Below are positions 55,100 to 64,000 of a stretch of DNA of 64,000 nucleotides, piece by piece (the first letter of the stretch is position 1; every line of letters starts with the position of its first letter). Both the position numbers and the translations under genes were made by a program. Source of the stretch: Aquatica leii (lineage: Eukaryota > Arthropoda > Insecta > Coleoptera > Lampyridae); the NCBI GenBank assembly GCA_035610365.1, contig CM069432.1:278355482-278419481 (forward strand), given 5' to 3'. A model generated the notes under the pieces. The model searched no databases, had not been told where the DNA came from, and worked only from the letters and a program-made list of their open reading frames with translations.

Positions 55100-56505
55100 T
55101 GTAACGTGTACATTTTTTACGTTTGAATACGTCTGTTTTTAATTAACATTTTTGTGTTCACTGTTTATGTAAAACCTTTTGCGCAAGCAGTTGACGCACG
55201 CACATGCGTTATGAGCCTTCCTCTTAAGTACGAAGTCATCCATCTGCATCTTACGTTTCGCGATGTAGTGAGCGGACATTTTTTTGCGTGTTGCAAGTTA
55301 TGCCGGCGTTTGTAGAAGTACTTTCGTTTGGTAGTAACACTTGCGTTTTGATGGTAGTATTTGCGTTTCGTTGTTGAATTTACGAAATTAATAAAGATAA
55401 ACCCGTTAATTCGAAGGGGTAAGTCATTTTTTGTTTTGATTCGTATTTTGTAATACATCGCAATTTACGTTTTAGTTTTTTCTTTGTTCCGGATTTTTTG
55501 GTTTTTGGTTTTTATATGGTTTTTGGTTTCAAATCTACGAAAAAGAATTAAGTATACGATTTACGGAAATTGCATAATATTGCGTCATTTCAATAAGTCA
55601 TATGATGACCACGCCTAAATAGCAAGTTGCGCAATAATTTTTTGATACGTTCGAATTGGAAGTTTTTGCTTTTAATATACGACTACGCCTTCTGATTTAT
55701 TCGATGCTTTTTGATTTGTGTACGTTTGAATTCGTTTATGGTTACGAAAATTTCGTTTGGATACGTACGCTTTTTTACGATTTTGATGTTTGAAATGTGA
55801 TATTAAGATATGGTTTACGCTGCACGTTTGATGTTAGTCACAACGTCGCTGTTACGAAGAATTTCCGTTACGAATTATGATTTTTATGAGTAAAAATCGA
55901 TAATTATTCATGTTACGTCTGATAAAATTTGAGTTGGATGTTGCGAATAATTATCATACGCTACGTTTGTTTTACGATGTTCTGGTTAATGGATCTGTAC
56001 GAATATTAGATCAATCAGGATAAATACGGAAAATATGGAAATTTGAATATGCATTTCAAGAATTTCGTAATGTTGCGTCATCGCATAAATTAGATGAGAA
56101 CGAGTCACTGACCTCACCAATTCGACTTGCACATTAAAGTTTGAAATCAGGTAACTTTGATTTTATACTTAACCTTCGAAACTGTCAAATATGTAAATAT
56201 GTTATTTTGTTATTATGTTAGTGTAAATCTTTTGGTTTCAATATTTAACCATTCATATATATAAAAAATATTGTGGCGTCCAAATTATAAAACTTTTGTA
56301 TTTATCAAATTGAAAATTTTTAATCTTAAGTAACGTAAGAATTCCCACGACTATAATTATATAAATCTGAAAATATCTCATTGCTCTTATGTAGTTTGTT
56401 TTTAATGTGTGTTTTGAATAAATATTTTTGTGAGCTAGCCTGGTGCATTTTAATCCATTTAGTTGTTAAGTCTTTGTTTTATGTTAAGTAAGTTTTTATG
56501 TTACA
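55100..56505. mobile_element. Solo LTR of family R4, with ACCC duplications
   Basis: 1406 bp, from TGTAACGTGTACATT to TTTTTATGTTACA. A 4-bp target duplication ACCC lies at 55096-55099 and 56506-56509. The sequence aligns in reverse with 50453-51345. No interior remains, so it is a solo LTR. The 97-codon minus frame at 55165-55458, with a repeated T/S-K-R-K-Y motif, is inside the LTR and probably reflects short internal repeats. Confidence 0.85.
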
Positions 56506-56509
56506 ACCC

Positions 56510-56729
56510 AACCATACGCGCCACAACAAAAATAATTACAACACGTTCTGTATGACTTTTTATAATAAAAGACATCGACCAGTAAGCACGAGCCTTCATT
56601 CAGTGTTACAAAGTAAAAATAAAAAACACACCAAAATCCAACCTATATAACAATAACAATTCTAAACTCACGATTCCAAGTAATTAATTTAGATATAATT
56701 GGCTCTATACCTCCATACAACATTAACAG
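56510..56729. other. Spacer between the R4 solo LTR and the R1-type LINE
   Basis: AT-rich; nothing recognised. Confidence 0.4.
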
Positions 56730-56988
56730 GTACAATAATTGACCCGAGGGAGGGGACATCTTAAAAAAACCCCCATTCACATGGGGAGTGCAGGATTCAC
56801 CTGCCTCTTGGCAAGGCACCTATCTGCTAAAACTCCTTCTCCTCTTCTCCGAGTTTTGACGACCCCGGGTACTGCTCTCGCATTTCATCACGGGGTCATC
56901 CTGCATTGGCTCACTTCTCACTCTGTCTCTCTCTACTTTCTTGCTCTCTGGTTTTGATAACTCGTACGCAGAATTCAGTAACAGCTAC

Positions 56989-57252
56989 TCAGCACTCCTC
57001 CTTTGTCATTATTATCTCAATTATCTTGTTGGGGGTTAGGTTGACCCCTACTCTCACATTTACCTTTATTCTTTCGCGGTCCCACCTCGCGCACTTCAAT
57101 ATAGCGTGGTCGCTGCTGTCCAGCAAATTGCAGTCAACACAATTTTCGTTTTCTCTTATTTGAAATTTCTTAAGATATACTCGATGTTCCGTCAAGAATT
57201 GAGTCAGGTAGTAATTAACTTCCCCGGTATCCCTTGTCACCCATTTTCGCAC
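56989..57252 (-). pseudogene. R1-type LINE ORF2 C-terminal region
   Basis: 87 codons: KWVTRDTGEVNYYLTQFLTE, then FQIRENENCVDCNLLDSSDH and AILKC, forming the C-x2-C...H-x4-C cluster that ends R1-type ORF2 proteins and is thought to bind nucleic acid. It continues with ARWDRERIKVN. It follows the RT fragment after only about 50 bases, where several hundred codons would be expected. Confidence 0.8.
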
Positions 57253-57307
57253 GTCAGGTATTAAAGTTTACGTCCAGGAGGTCCTTGTGTCCCACTCTTT
57301 CTGCCAC

Positions 57308-58072
57308 TCACTTACTCCCCCTTTCTGTCCCAGTGGCCTTCTTTCCCTGTGGTACTCCCGCACTAACATTTACCACGTTTTGTTCTTTATTGGGTTTAAC
57401 TACAACTAAGGTCCTATCTACTAAGTAACTATGTATAATTCTCAAGATATATTTCGATAGTCCCATCTGTCCTAGAGATTCCATTATTGCCTTCCTGGAT
57501 GCGGAATTAAACGCGTTTTTAACATCTAGCGTTATTATCGCACATATTTCTCGGGTTCTCCAAGTCCCTAGTTTGGCCTGTTTTGCTATGTTTACAATCT
57601 GCTTAATAGCGTCTAACATGGATTTGCTTTTCCTGAACCCACATTGGATCGTAGCCAATTGGTTATCCGTGGCGTCTCTTAATCTTTTGGCAATTACTTT
57701 TTCGTAGAATTTGCCAGCCGCATCCAATAGACAAAGTGGTCTAAAGTTTATTTTATTACTTTTAGGTATCAGTACTAGAGTGGCTTTTTTCCCTCTTTGT
57801 GGAAAGTCGCCTTTTTTGTAATATCTATTAAATAGTTTGGGCCATATTTCCGGCCTAGCTTGCGCCGTCACCTTGACAATTTCCGGGGGAACTCTGTCCG
57901 GTCGGTATGCCTTCTTATTTGGTAGCTCTGGTGCAGCGTGTAAAATTTCTGTTATCTTAATTTTTTGATATTCCCCTTCCCGTTTAGGTTTAAGGGTTTC
58001 ATCTACTCGATTTTGTACTGCGTAAAGTTTTTCCACCGTTTCCAGTAAGACTTCTTCATTCCATCCTACCAA
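57308..58072 (-). pseudogene. R1-type LINE reverse transcriptase, N-terminal half
   Basis: 254 codons. RT boxes in order: KKAYRPDRVPPEIVK, KKATLVLIPKSNKINFRPLC, LLDAAGKFYEKVIAKRL, QCGFRKSKSMLDAI, ITLDVKNAFNSASRKAIME (the first catalytic aspartate is the D of LDVKNAF) and SAGVPQG. The frame ends at the junction right after the PQG box, before the x-A-D-D box, and runs into unrelated frame. The junction marks an internal deletion. Confidence 0.88.
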
Positions 58073-58789
58073 GGCGAGTTCTTTTCTTAATCCTCTGGGC
58101 TACAATTTGGAACCCTCTACCCCAAACGTCTTCATCAAGTTCGTCACATAACTGTTTCCACTTTTCTCTTTTGCTGCTTTTAATTTTAATTTATCACGTA
58201 GTATCTTCCTTTGACAATTTCTTTTTGCTGTTCTGCTTCACCAGCTGGTATGTTCTTCTTGTCGCCTTACATGGTTTTCTTAACAAATCAATCTCCTGGT
58301 TCTACCAATATTCCGCGTTTCCCTTGTTATTCCTTTTCGCCATTGTATTCTTACAGAGTTTCTGGAGCAGGTTGTCCATTTGATTTGCGTCTTCTATCTT
58401 ATTTATATTAATTTTATCTATCATTCCATCCTACCAAGGGAGTTCTTTTCTTAATCCTCTGGGCTACAATTTGGAACCCTCTACCACAAACGTCTTCATC
58501 AAGTTCGTCACAAAACCGTTTCCACTTTTCTCTTTTGCTGCTTTTAATTTTAATTTATCACGTAGTATCTTCCTTTGACAATTTCTTTTTGCTGTTCTGC
58601 TTCACCAGCTGGTATGTTCTTCTTGTCGCCTTACATTGTTTTCTTAACAAATCAATCTCCTGGTTCTACCAATATTCCGCGTTTCCCTTGTTATTCCTTT
58701 TCGCCATTGTATTCTTACAGAGTTTCTGGAGCAAGTTGTCCATTTGATTTGCATCTTCTATCTTATTTATATTGATTTTATCTATCATG
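58061..58789. repeat. 365-bp tandem duplication within the R1-type LINE
   Basis: 58061-58425 and 58426-58789 are nearly identical direct copies, both starting CCATCCTACCAAGG and ending TTTTATCTATCAT, with a few base differences and a one-base indel near 58075/58440. The duplicated piece is the endonuclease-RT linker. The paired open frames at 58171-58411 and 58535-58775 simply reflect the duplication. Confidence 0.93.
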
Positions 58790-59155
58790 TCTTTGAGTTT
58801 GTTTTTATCGATGTTCTTTGTGTTCCACCCGTTTTTTCCGTCGTTTCTTTTCTCTTGTTTCCTATTCTGATTTTGGTTCCTGTTGTCTGTATAGTCCCAC
58901 GTTATGTACTTATGATCACTTAAGGTTTCTTGTTCTAGCACCTCCCAATTTCGCACTTTGTTCGTTACTTCTATAGATGTAAACGTGACATCTATTATGG
59001 ACCACTGCTTCCCCTTTTCGAAAGTTGGAGTTTTCCCTGTGTTGGCTATTGTTAAATCTAAGTTGGCCATCCATTCTTTAACTGTTACCCCTCTTTTATT
59101 GGTTTTATCTGCCCCCCATAAAACAGATGCAGCAATTTTACAAGTCTGACATTTA
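58666..59155 (-). pseudogene. R1-type LINE endonuclease, C-terminal half
   Basis: The frame 59070-58666 reads EWMANLDLTIANTGKTPTFE if extended slightly upstream, then SIIDVTFTSIEV and ETLSDHKYITWDYT. The S-D-H box holds the catalytic histidine of APE-type endonucleases. Upstream, 59150-59100 reads LWGADKTNKRG, the turn before it. The first half with the other catalytic residues is missing. After the domain the frame is lysine/asparagine-rich and runs into the duplicated linker. Confidence 0.82.
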
Positions 59156-59339
59156 ATTCGTAATCAGCGACCCTAAAAACTTATATGTACATACACAGCT
59201 TTGTAGGTTTTTGTATGAATTTTTTGTCTATGTCCAGGTTTTGCAGCGAGGTGCTCCACTGTGGGACTCCGTAAGATAACTAGAGCATCTTGTGAGGACG
59301 AAAATGTTTTTTCGTGCGAAAATACAACTATAGTCCAAT
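59156..59339. other. Spacer
   Basis: Nothing recognised. It may include remnants of the LINE's 5' side. Confidence 0.3.
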
Positions 59340-59590
59340 TTCTATTTAGATTGCAGCGTGTTCTGCAGAAAGAAGAATTTTTCTGGCAAGCGTTCTGTGA
59401 TGAATTTCATTTTGGTAAAAACATCTAGCTATTGTTTGAGGACTACAACGTATTTGTAATTGCTCTTTACCTTGCAAACAACTTGCAGATTGAATTTCAT
59501 TAATATAATTTAAAATTTCTATATTTTCTTCTGAAGTGGCTACGCGTGGTCGGTACGAACGATACGTAGCGAGTGATCTCACTCGGCCTG
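59340..59590 (-). pseudogene. Tc1/mariner (IS630-type) transposase N-terminal fragment
   Basis: 78 codons: RPRVATSEENIEILNYINEI, then CSPQTIARCFYQNEIHHRTL and ARKILLSAEH. This is the pattern of the second helix-turn-helix and linker in Tc1/mariner-type transposases (R-P-R-x-T...E-x-I...S-x-x-T-I-x-R...H-H-R-x). The catalytic DDE/DDD domain is absent on the downstream side. Confidence 0.65.
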
Positions 59591-60181
59591 CTTTGTAACG
59601 ATCTTTTCATCTTTGTATTTACCTTCTCTGTAATTATACAATCGATACAAACTTTGAACACTTGTAGATTCTGATTAGTGGTTTATAGGTAGAATATTTT
59701 AAAATATAATTGTATAGTAAAATCAAAAAAAATTTGAAAAATCTTTCAAGAGAAATACAATTAAAATGATAAAGTTTTTCATGGCACAAAAAAAAAGAGA
59801 TTAAAACAAACATAAAGATTAGAACAGAAAAAATAAAGAAAAATTAATAGAAATAGTAAATAAAAAATTAGAAGTGAGGAGAGGAAAAAAAATTGCTGTG
59901 GTCACCACACGACTTTTCTATAAGGAATGATTTAAGGTTACGTTGTCATAAAACCATTTTAAAATGATATGTACACGTTTGTATTGACTTCCTAGCATGC
60001 TATAATTGTTTCGCAATTTGTGTCCTCGATTTCATTAAGATTTAACCAAAATATGGCAAATTATGTTGTCATATCGACTTACCCCTATATTTGTGCGCCT
60101 CAATATTGCTTTCCCCTTAAGTAAATCAGTAAAAATTGTTATTTTTAACGTATCTTGCTTTCCCTTCAAGATATATACATT
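59591..60181. other. AT-rich spacer, nothing recognised
   Basis: Long A-rich runs (about 59700-59900). No gene or repeat ends. Confidence 0.5.
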
Positions 60182-61080
60182 TGTTACGTGCATTAATTTC
60201 TGATGTAATACCCTGTATATTTATAACCTTCAAGTTAGATTTCTGTTTTTGACGCCGTTTTCCGAGTGTAGTTTTCTTCCATTTCCTGTCAAGACGTCAA
60301 ACCGTCAACTACTTAAAATCGTGCTTGTGATAAATGATTCTGAATCGTACAAAATCGGCGTTAATGAATATAAAATTTTAATTTGAAAACGCACTTCGAG
60401 TAGGTTATTTATCACAAGGTAAGCTTTTTTTTATTAGTTTTTAGAATTCTTTGGTAATTACTTTGTTAATTTGATAGCACGTCTAGGCATGTTGCGCCAC
60501 ATTTTTGGTTACAGGTTTTGATGTATTATCGATTGATGAGGGATTAATATCGACAAATACCTTCACGAAACGATTAGTATTCTGGAAGGCCTATATTCAA
60601 ACTAAAAACAAAGTCTCGACAAGAACTTTTCTCCGAGATACTACTTCTTATGCGACAGTCGATTGCGATACCAACCTTTTACTAATTGCGAGAAACAGCA
60701 TTCGATACATCGGGTTCTTCTATCTATTTTCTTTTAGTATTAACAATTTTGTAGATTTCTACTTTCGTGAGTCATTGTGTTGACACGAATTGCTATTAAT
60801 AATTATTTTAGGCCTACTCAACGAGGAAAACGTTTTCTTGGGGCAAGTAGTGGATTGTGAGTAAGTGTTATTTAATTATTTTGTCGCTGTCAAAAAAGGT
60901 CCCTCACGGAATTTAGCTTGTTTTAACTTACGCAATTACAATAGTTGTTTCAATACCATTTCGGTATTTTCAGTAATTATTTCTGTGATATCGCATGCTG
61001 TGAACCATAGTTATTTATCATGTAATTTTTCTTCGCTTATCGACACCCTATGTGTTGTGTGTTGCTGATATTTAATAAAC
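60182..61080. repeat. R2 LTR copy D (truncated)
   Basis: Starts TGTTACGTGCATTAATTTC and shares with copies A, B and E 'accctgtatattt', 'cctactcaacgaggaaaacg', 'ccctcacggaattt', 'atcgcatgctgtgaacc' and 'gtgtgttgctgat'. The far end (the AAGCTTGTAACA side) is absent. The 92-codon frame at 60505-60783 lies inside it and has no counterpart in the other copies. Confidence 0.65.
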
Positions 61081-62912
61081 TGTTAATGTTAGAAAAAATT
61101 TTTATTTGAATAAATTGTTACAAAAAATTATCTCTCTAAAAACCTGTAACAATAGGTCGAATAATTTACATACGTACAAAATTATATAATAAAAGCTGTT
61201 ACAAATTTTTTGTAAAACAATCGCGATCGCTATATTTTCCTTATAGGAAAGTAAAAAATGATTAACAACAAAAAAAATTAAATGCTAAGCTCAGGTAAGA
61301 AAAAAAATGTTAACAAAAGGGCAGACGACGTGTGTAGTGAGCTGGCAAAAATCGCAGACTACAGTTGAGCGTATTTTATGCAAGTACATTGTCTGAACAA
61401 AAACAAAAATGAAAGTATTTGTACGTGATCACAGCATGTAAACATGAACTAATTTGAATGGTGATATCAGTGGTACTCAGCACTAAAGAGAAACTGCAAC
61501 TGTAAAAGTCAACATCAAGTCGTTACTAAAATTTATTAAAAAAAAAACAATGTTTATAAACAGTGACGTTATTTTTGTTATTAATGCATAGTTCAAACAC
61601 GAAAGAAAAGAATTGGATGAAAACTACCCACGTTTCTTTGAATACCTTTATTAAAGTTACTATTGAAAATTTTCAATCAACAATAAAGTACTGAATACTC
61701 ATATGGATCTCTAATGGACTTTTGCAAAACCAAAATTGTTTGCCATTCTTTGTGTTCATCGGCGGAAAGAAGCTTTTAAGATAGTACAATACACCAATTC
61801 GACAAAGAAAAACAAAACTAAGAGCGTTTCCTTCATTTATTTGTTCGTGCACTTTACATTCTAATAAATAATGTTTATTCTATACCATAATAAATTATTT
61901 ACAAGTATTAAAATACAACAACCAATTTTTTTTAAAATTACACAAAGCGTAAAATCGTATGTATATATTTTAAAAATGTAGAAAACATAGTTGTGATTTA
62001 TAGTTTTCTTTTATCATAACATTTCAGCTGCTTTTTACCAGATTGGATGACGTTTCAACTAAAGATTTTATATTTATTCGTTACTTCTAAAGCACTATGT
62101 TTTATAATTATTTAATCAAGTGATGTTGAATAGGGTATTATGCCGTTAGTTTTATTAGTAAAATTGAGTACATTATTTCTCAATTACTATTGTTTTAATC
62201 ACAAAACATTGAAAAAAATGGGCATGTATACGATTAACAATTAGTGCACTTATACTTATGCTTACATAAGTAATAAAAGAAAATTTTAAAGTACGCTTCA
62301 GAAACGATTGTATTAAGCCATTGAAAGCTCTGCGGTTTGTACGAGAAAGTCAACGGTTTCAACATATAACAACTTTATTACGTATTCAGTTCATAAGTCA
62401 TTTAAATTGTAGATTGTTTGTTTATAATATTTTGTAGCCAAACAATTTTAAAAATTGCTATAAAACTACTTTTGATTCTATTTTAAAAAACTGTTTGTTA
62501 CACGATTCTATTACTCGAAATATTATTTAAGGAAGGGTGGAGCGGCAATGTACATTTGTAAAGGAAAGAAGTTTACAGCATCTATTCTGTACGAGTTCGT
62601 TTTTGACAATTTTCGCCGCAAGTTTCAAGCAACAATAAACCTCTTTAAAAGTACGAGTTTACTTAATTTTAATAAATCAAGGTTAAGCTCGTCTAAATAA
62701 TCGAACCAGCGAAAAAATCGTTTTATAATATCATTCTATATTTTGGTCCTTCGAGTCGGATATGAACCAGCGACATATACATACCGACATCAAACGGTGC
62801 CATTCGAAACGCTTCTATGGTCTTGGGTCATTAGCACCGCTATTTTAAAACGCGCACGGTCCGTCTCAAAAGCTCCAGCAGCAAAAGATTAAACCACGGC
62901 AGTATCGCATCT
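61081..62912. other. AT-rich spacer; BEL-like leader motif near its end
   Basis: Mostly featureless AT-rich DNA. At 62741-62775 the sequence ttttggtccttcgagtcgga, followed by tatgaaccagcgac, resembles, from memory, the leader that follows the 5' LTR in BEL/Pao elements. It lies only about 150 bases before an R3 LTR start, which would fit a BEL-type element with its whole interior deleted. This is tentative. Confidence 0.4.
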
Positions 62913-64000
62913 TGTTACGCTGGTTTTTGTGTAACAAAAGAAATAAGCGACGGCTAACACAGTTGTTCCCGAAAAGGGAGTCGCAGGCTTTGTGATGCAA
63001 AATTATAAATTAAATCTAAAAAAGCTCCAAAACGATGAAAGATTAAATTAAGGAAATATAGTTTAACTCTACCCGTAGCTGGAAAAGAACAAATATTACG
63101 ACAGTAGTAATAACACAGAATATATATTTATTCTATCACAGACAATAATTCCAAAGAGGACGAAGAAGGTACATAAATAAAATTACATAAATTTTCTAAA
63201 CGCTTATACATGGGTCCGACCAAATATAAGTTGCGCCCTATTCCGGCCAACACGTCATACAGTAAACTGACCTAGTCGTAAATTCAAAATCACAAAAAAA
63301 TATATATAAAAAATTAAAGACTTAGAGACTCAACGTGCACTGCATACGACTTTGTGACGCACATAATGACTTATAATTAATTATGTTAAGCTAACATGTA
63401 CGTACGATCAACAATCAACATGACCAACGAAGTACTAATCGTAAAACTAGAAATTTCGAATACTTACAGTTAGGTCTTATCCTGCAGGGGATTAGCTAAT
63501 TCCGTATCTGTATTACCTAAAACGTAACATTAAATCTAACACAAATGTACATACGGCGTTAACACAAGTAAATTCCGTTTTCAAAGCAATCATTTGCCAT
63601 AGCGAATGCGTAGCGTTTCCCCTTGACTAAATGTAGCAATTGATGGTAGCCGTTCCTCCCAAAACAAATCACAATTTTGAAAGATTTTGAAATTTTTTCT
63701 GAAATATGCCATCTGTTTATTTTCACCGATAAATGAAACGTGTAGTTGGTATGGAAATCCGCCCAAATATACTTTCGTTTAGATAGACACAAAATTAATT
63801 TGCATATTTACGTGGAATCGCGTAAAATAACTTAATGCTGAAAGCCTTGGTAGGCTTAGAAATACCGCTACACGGAGGCCGTCTGTGTTGCATCAAACAT
63901 TTCCGGAGTAAATAAAATGCGAACCTTTAAAAATTGACAATAGCCGACGAAAGGTGGGCGTGTCGAGGACAAATTTTATACCCGAAAAATTTTAACCTAC
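62913..64000. repeat. R3 LTR-like repeat, long copy running off the window
   Basis: Starts TGTTACGCTGGTTTTTGTG and follows 18849-19930 ('gttgtt' or 'agcttttcc' variants, 'ctacccgtagctggaaaagaacaa', 'acacagaatatatatttatt', 'taacatgtacgtacg', 'cttacagttaggt', 'agctaattccgt'). It then follows 8950-9186 to the window edge. It is the most complete copy of R3 here. The minus frame at 63559-63792 is not supported. Confidence 0.7.

Larger units (their letters stand above)
56730..59155 (-). mobile_element. R1-type LINE, truncated and rearranged
   Basis: Minus-strand order: endonuclease C-terminal half (59155-58790), a linker carrying a 365-bp tandem duplication (58789-58061), the N-terminal half of RT (58072-57308), then directly the C-terminal zinc region (57252-56989), and a 3' untranslated region to about 56730 that includes a GC-rich stretch with 'gaatcctgcactcccc' (minus sense) and a G/T run. 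The RT palm with its catalytic box and the first half of the endonuclease are missing, so the copy is dead. Confidence 0.85.

Noticed and set aside
55165-55458. 97-codon minus-strand frame with repeated K-R-K-Y motifs as a small gene
   Set aside because: It is entirely inside a solo LTR with clear target duplications; the repeats explain the motif.
58171-58775. Two pairs of plus-strand frames (70 and 66 codons) as a duplicated gene
   Set aside because: They are antisense to the R1-type LINE linker and are paired only because that segment is tandemly duplicated.
1-64000. CRISPR arrays, operons, tRNA or rRNA genes
   Set aside because: No regularly spaced repeats with unique spacers, no bacterial gene layout and no tRNA cloverleaf or rRNA sequence were seen; the window is clearly eukaryotic transposon-rich DNA.

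Overview
The window looks like transposon-packed, AT-rich intergenic DNA from an arthropod, most likely an insect. The evidence is the mix of element families (R1-type and jockey-type LINEs, BEL/Pao and Ty3/Gypsy LTR elements, piggyBac, pogo-like and Tc1/mariner fragments, and a Polinton/adintovirus-like element), all in an AT-rich background, with no convincing single-copy host gene, tRNA, rRNA or CRISPR array. I cannot name the species or order. All alignments were done by eye, so approximate boundaries are marked as such.

Layout. 1-3262 holds two LTR copies and the decayed inside of a minus-strand Gypsy-type element. 3.3-11.5 kb is AT-rich and carries pieces of other LTR families (called R3 and R5 here) and a protease scrap. 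11.5-15.2 kb is a decayed BEL/Pao gene on the plus strand, abutted by a piggyBac transposase remnant. 18.8-21.9 kb is two R3 copies around a strongly purine-biased, non-coding interior. 23.6-34.8 kb is a jockey-type LINE split by a young, nearly intact Gypsy element (25198-34365, minus strand) with matching ATGG target duplications, two 1.93-kb LTRs, gag, protease and a complete RT/RNase H/integrase pol. 35.3-36.7 kb is a decayed Gypsy gag-pol.

The most interesting object is 40545-48308, a Polinton (Maverick/adintovirus-like) element. It has long terminal inverted repeats beginning AG, an exact 6-bp target duplication (CATATT), and minus-strand remnants of virion genes: a phospholipase A2-like protein, a basic pX-like protein, an adenain-type protease and a penton-like protein. 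It sits inside a pogo-like transposase pseudogene. It was later hit by two solo LTRs (41398-43299 with AAGG duplications and 43413-44786 with AAGT duplications). No integrase, DNA polymerase B, packaging ATPase or major capsid gene is visible, so it is an internally deleted, dead copy.

The right part holds more solo LTRs (48755-50240; 55100-56505 with ACCC duplications), a second Gypsy pol scrap, an R1-type LINE on the minus strand with an internal tandem duplication and a missing RT catalytic box, a Tc1/mariner scrap, and a final R3 LTR running off the window. The region therefore gives a layered history: pogo-like element, then Polinton, then solo LTRs; and, separately, jockey LINE, then Gypsy.
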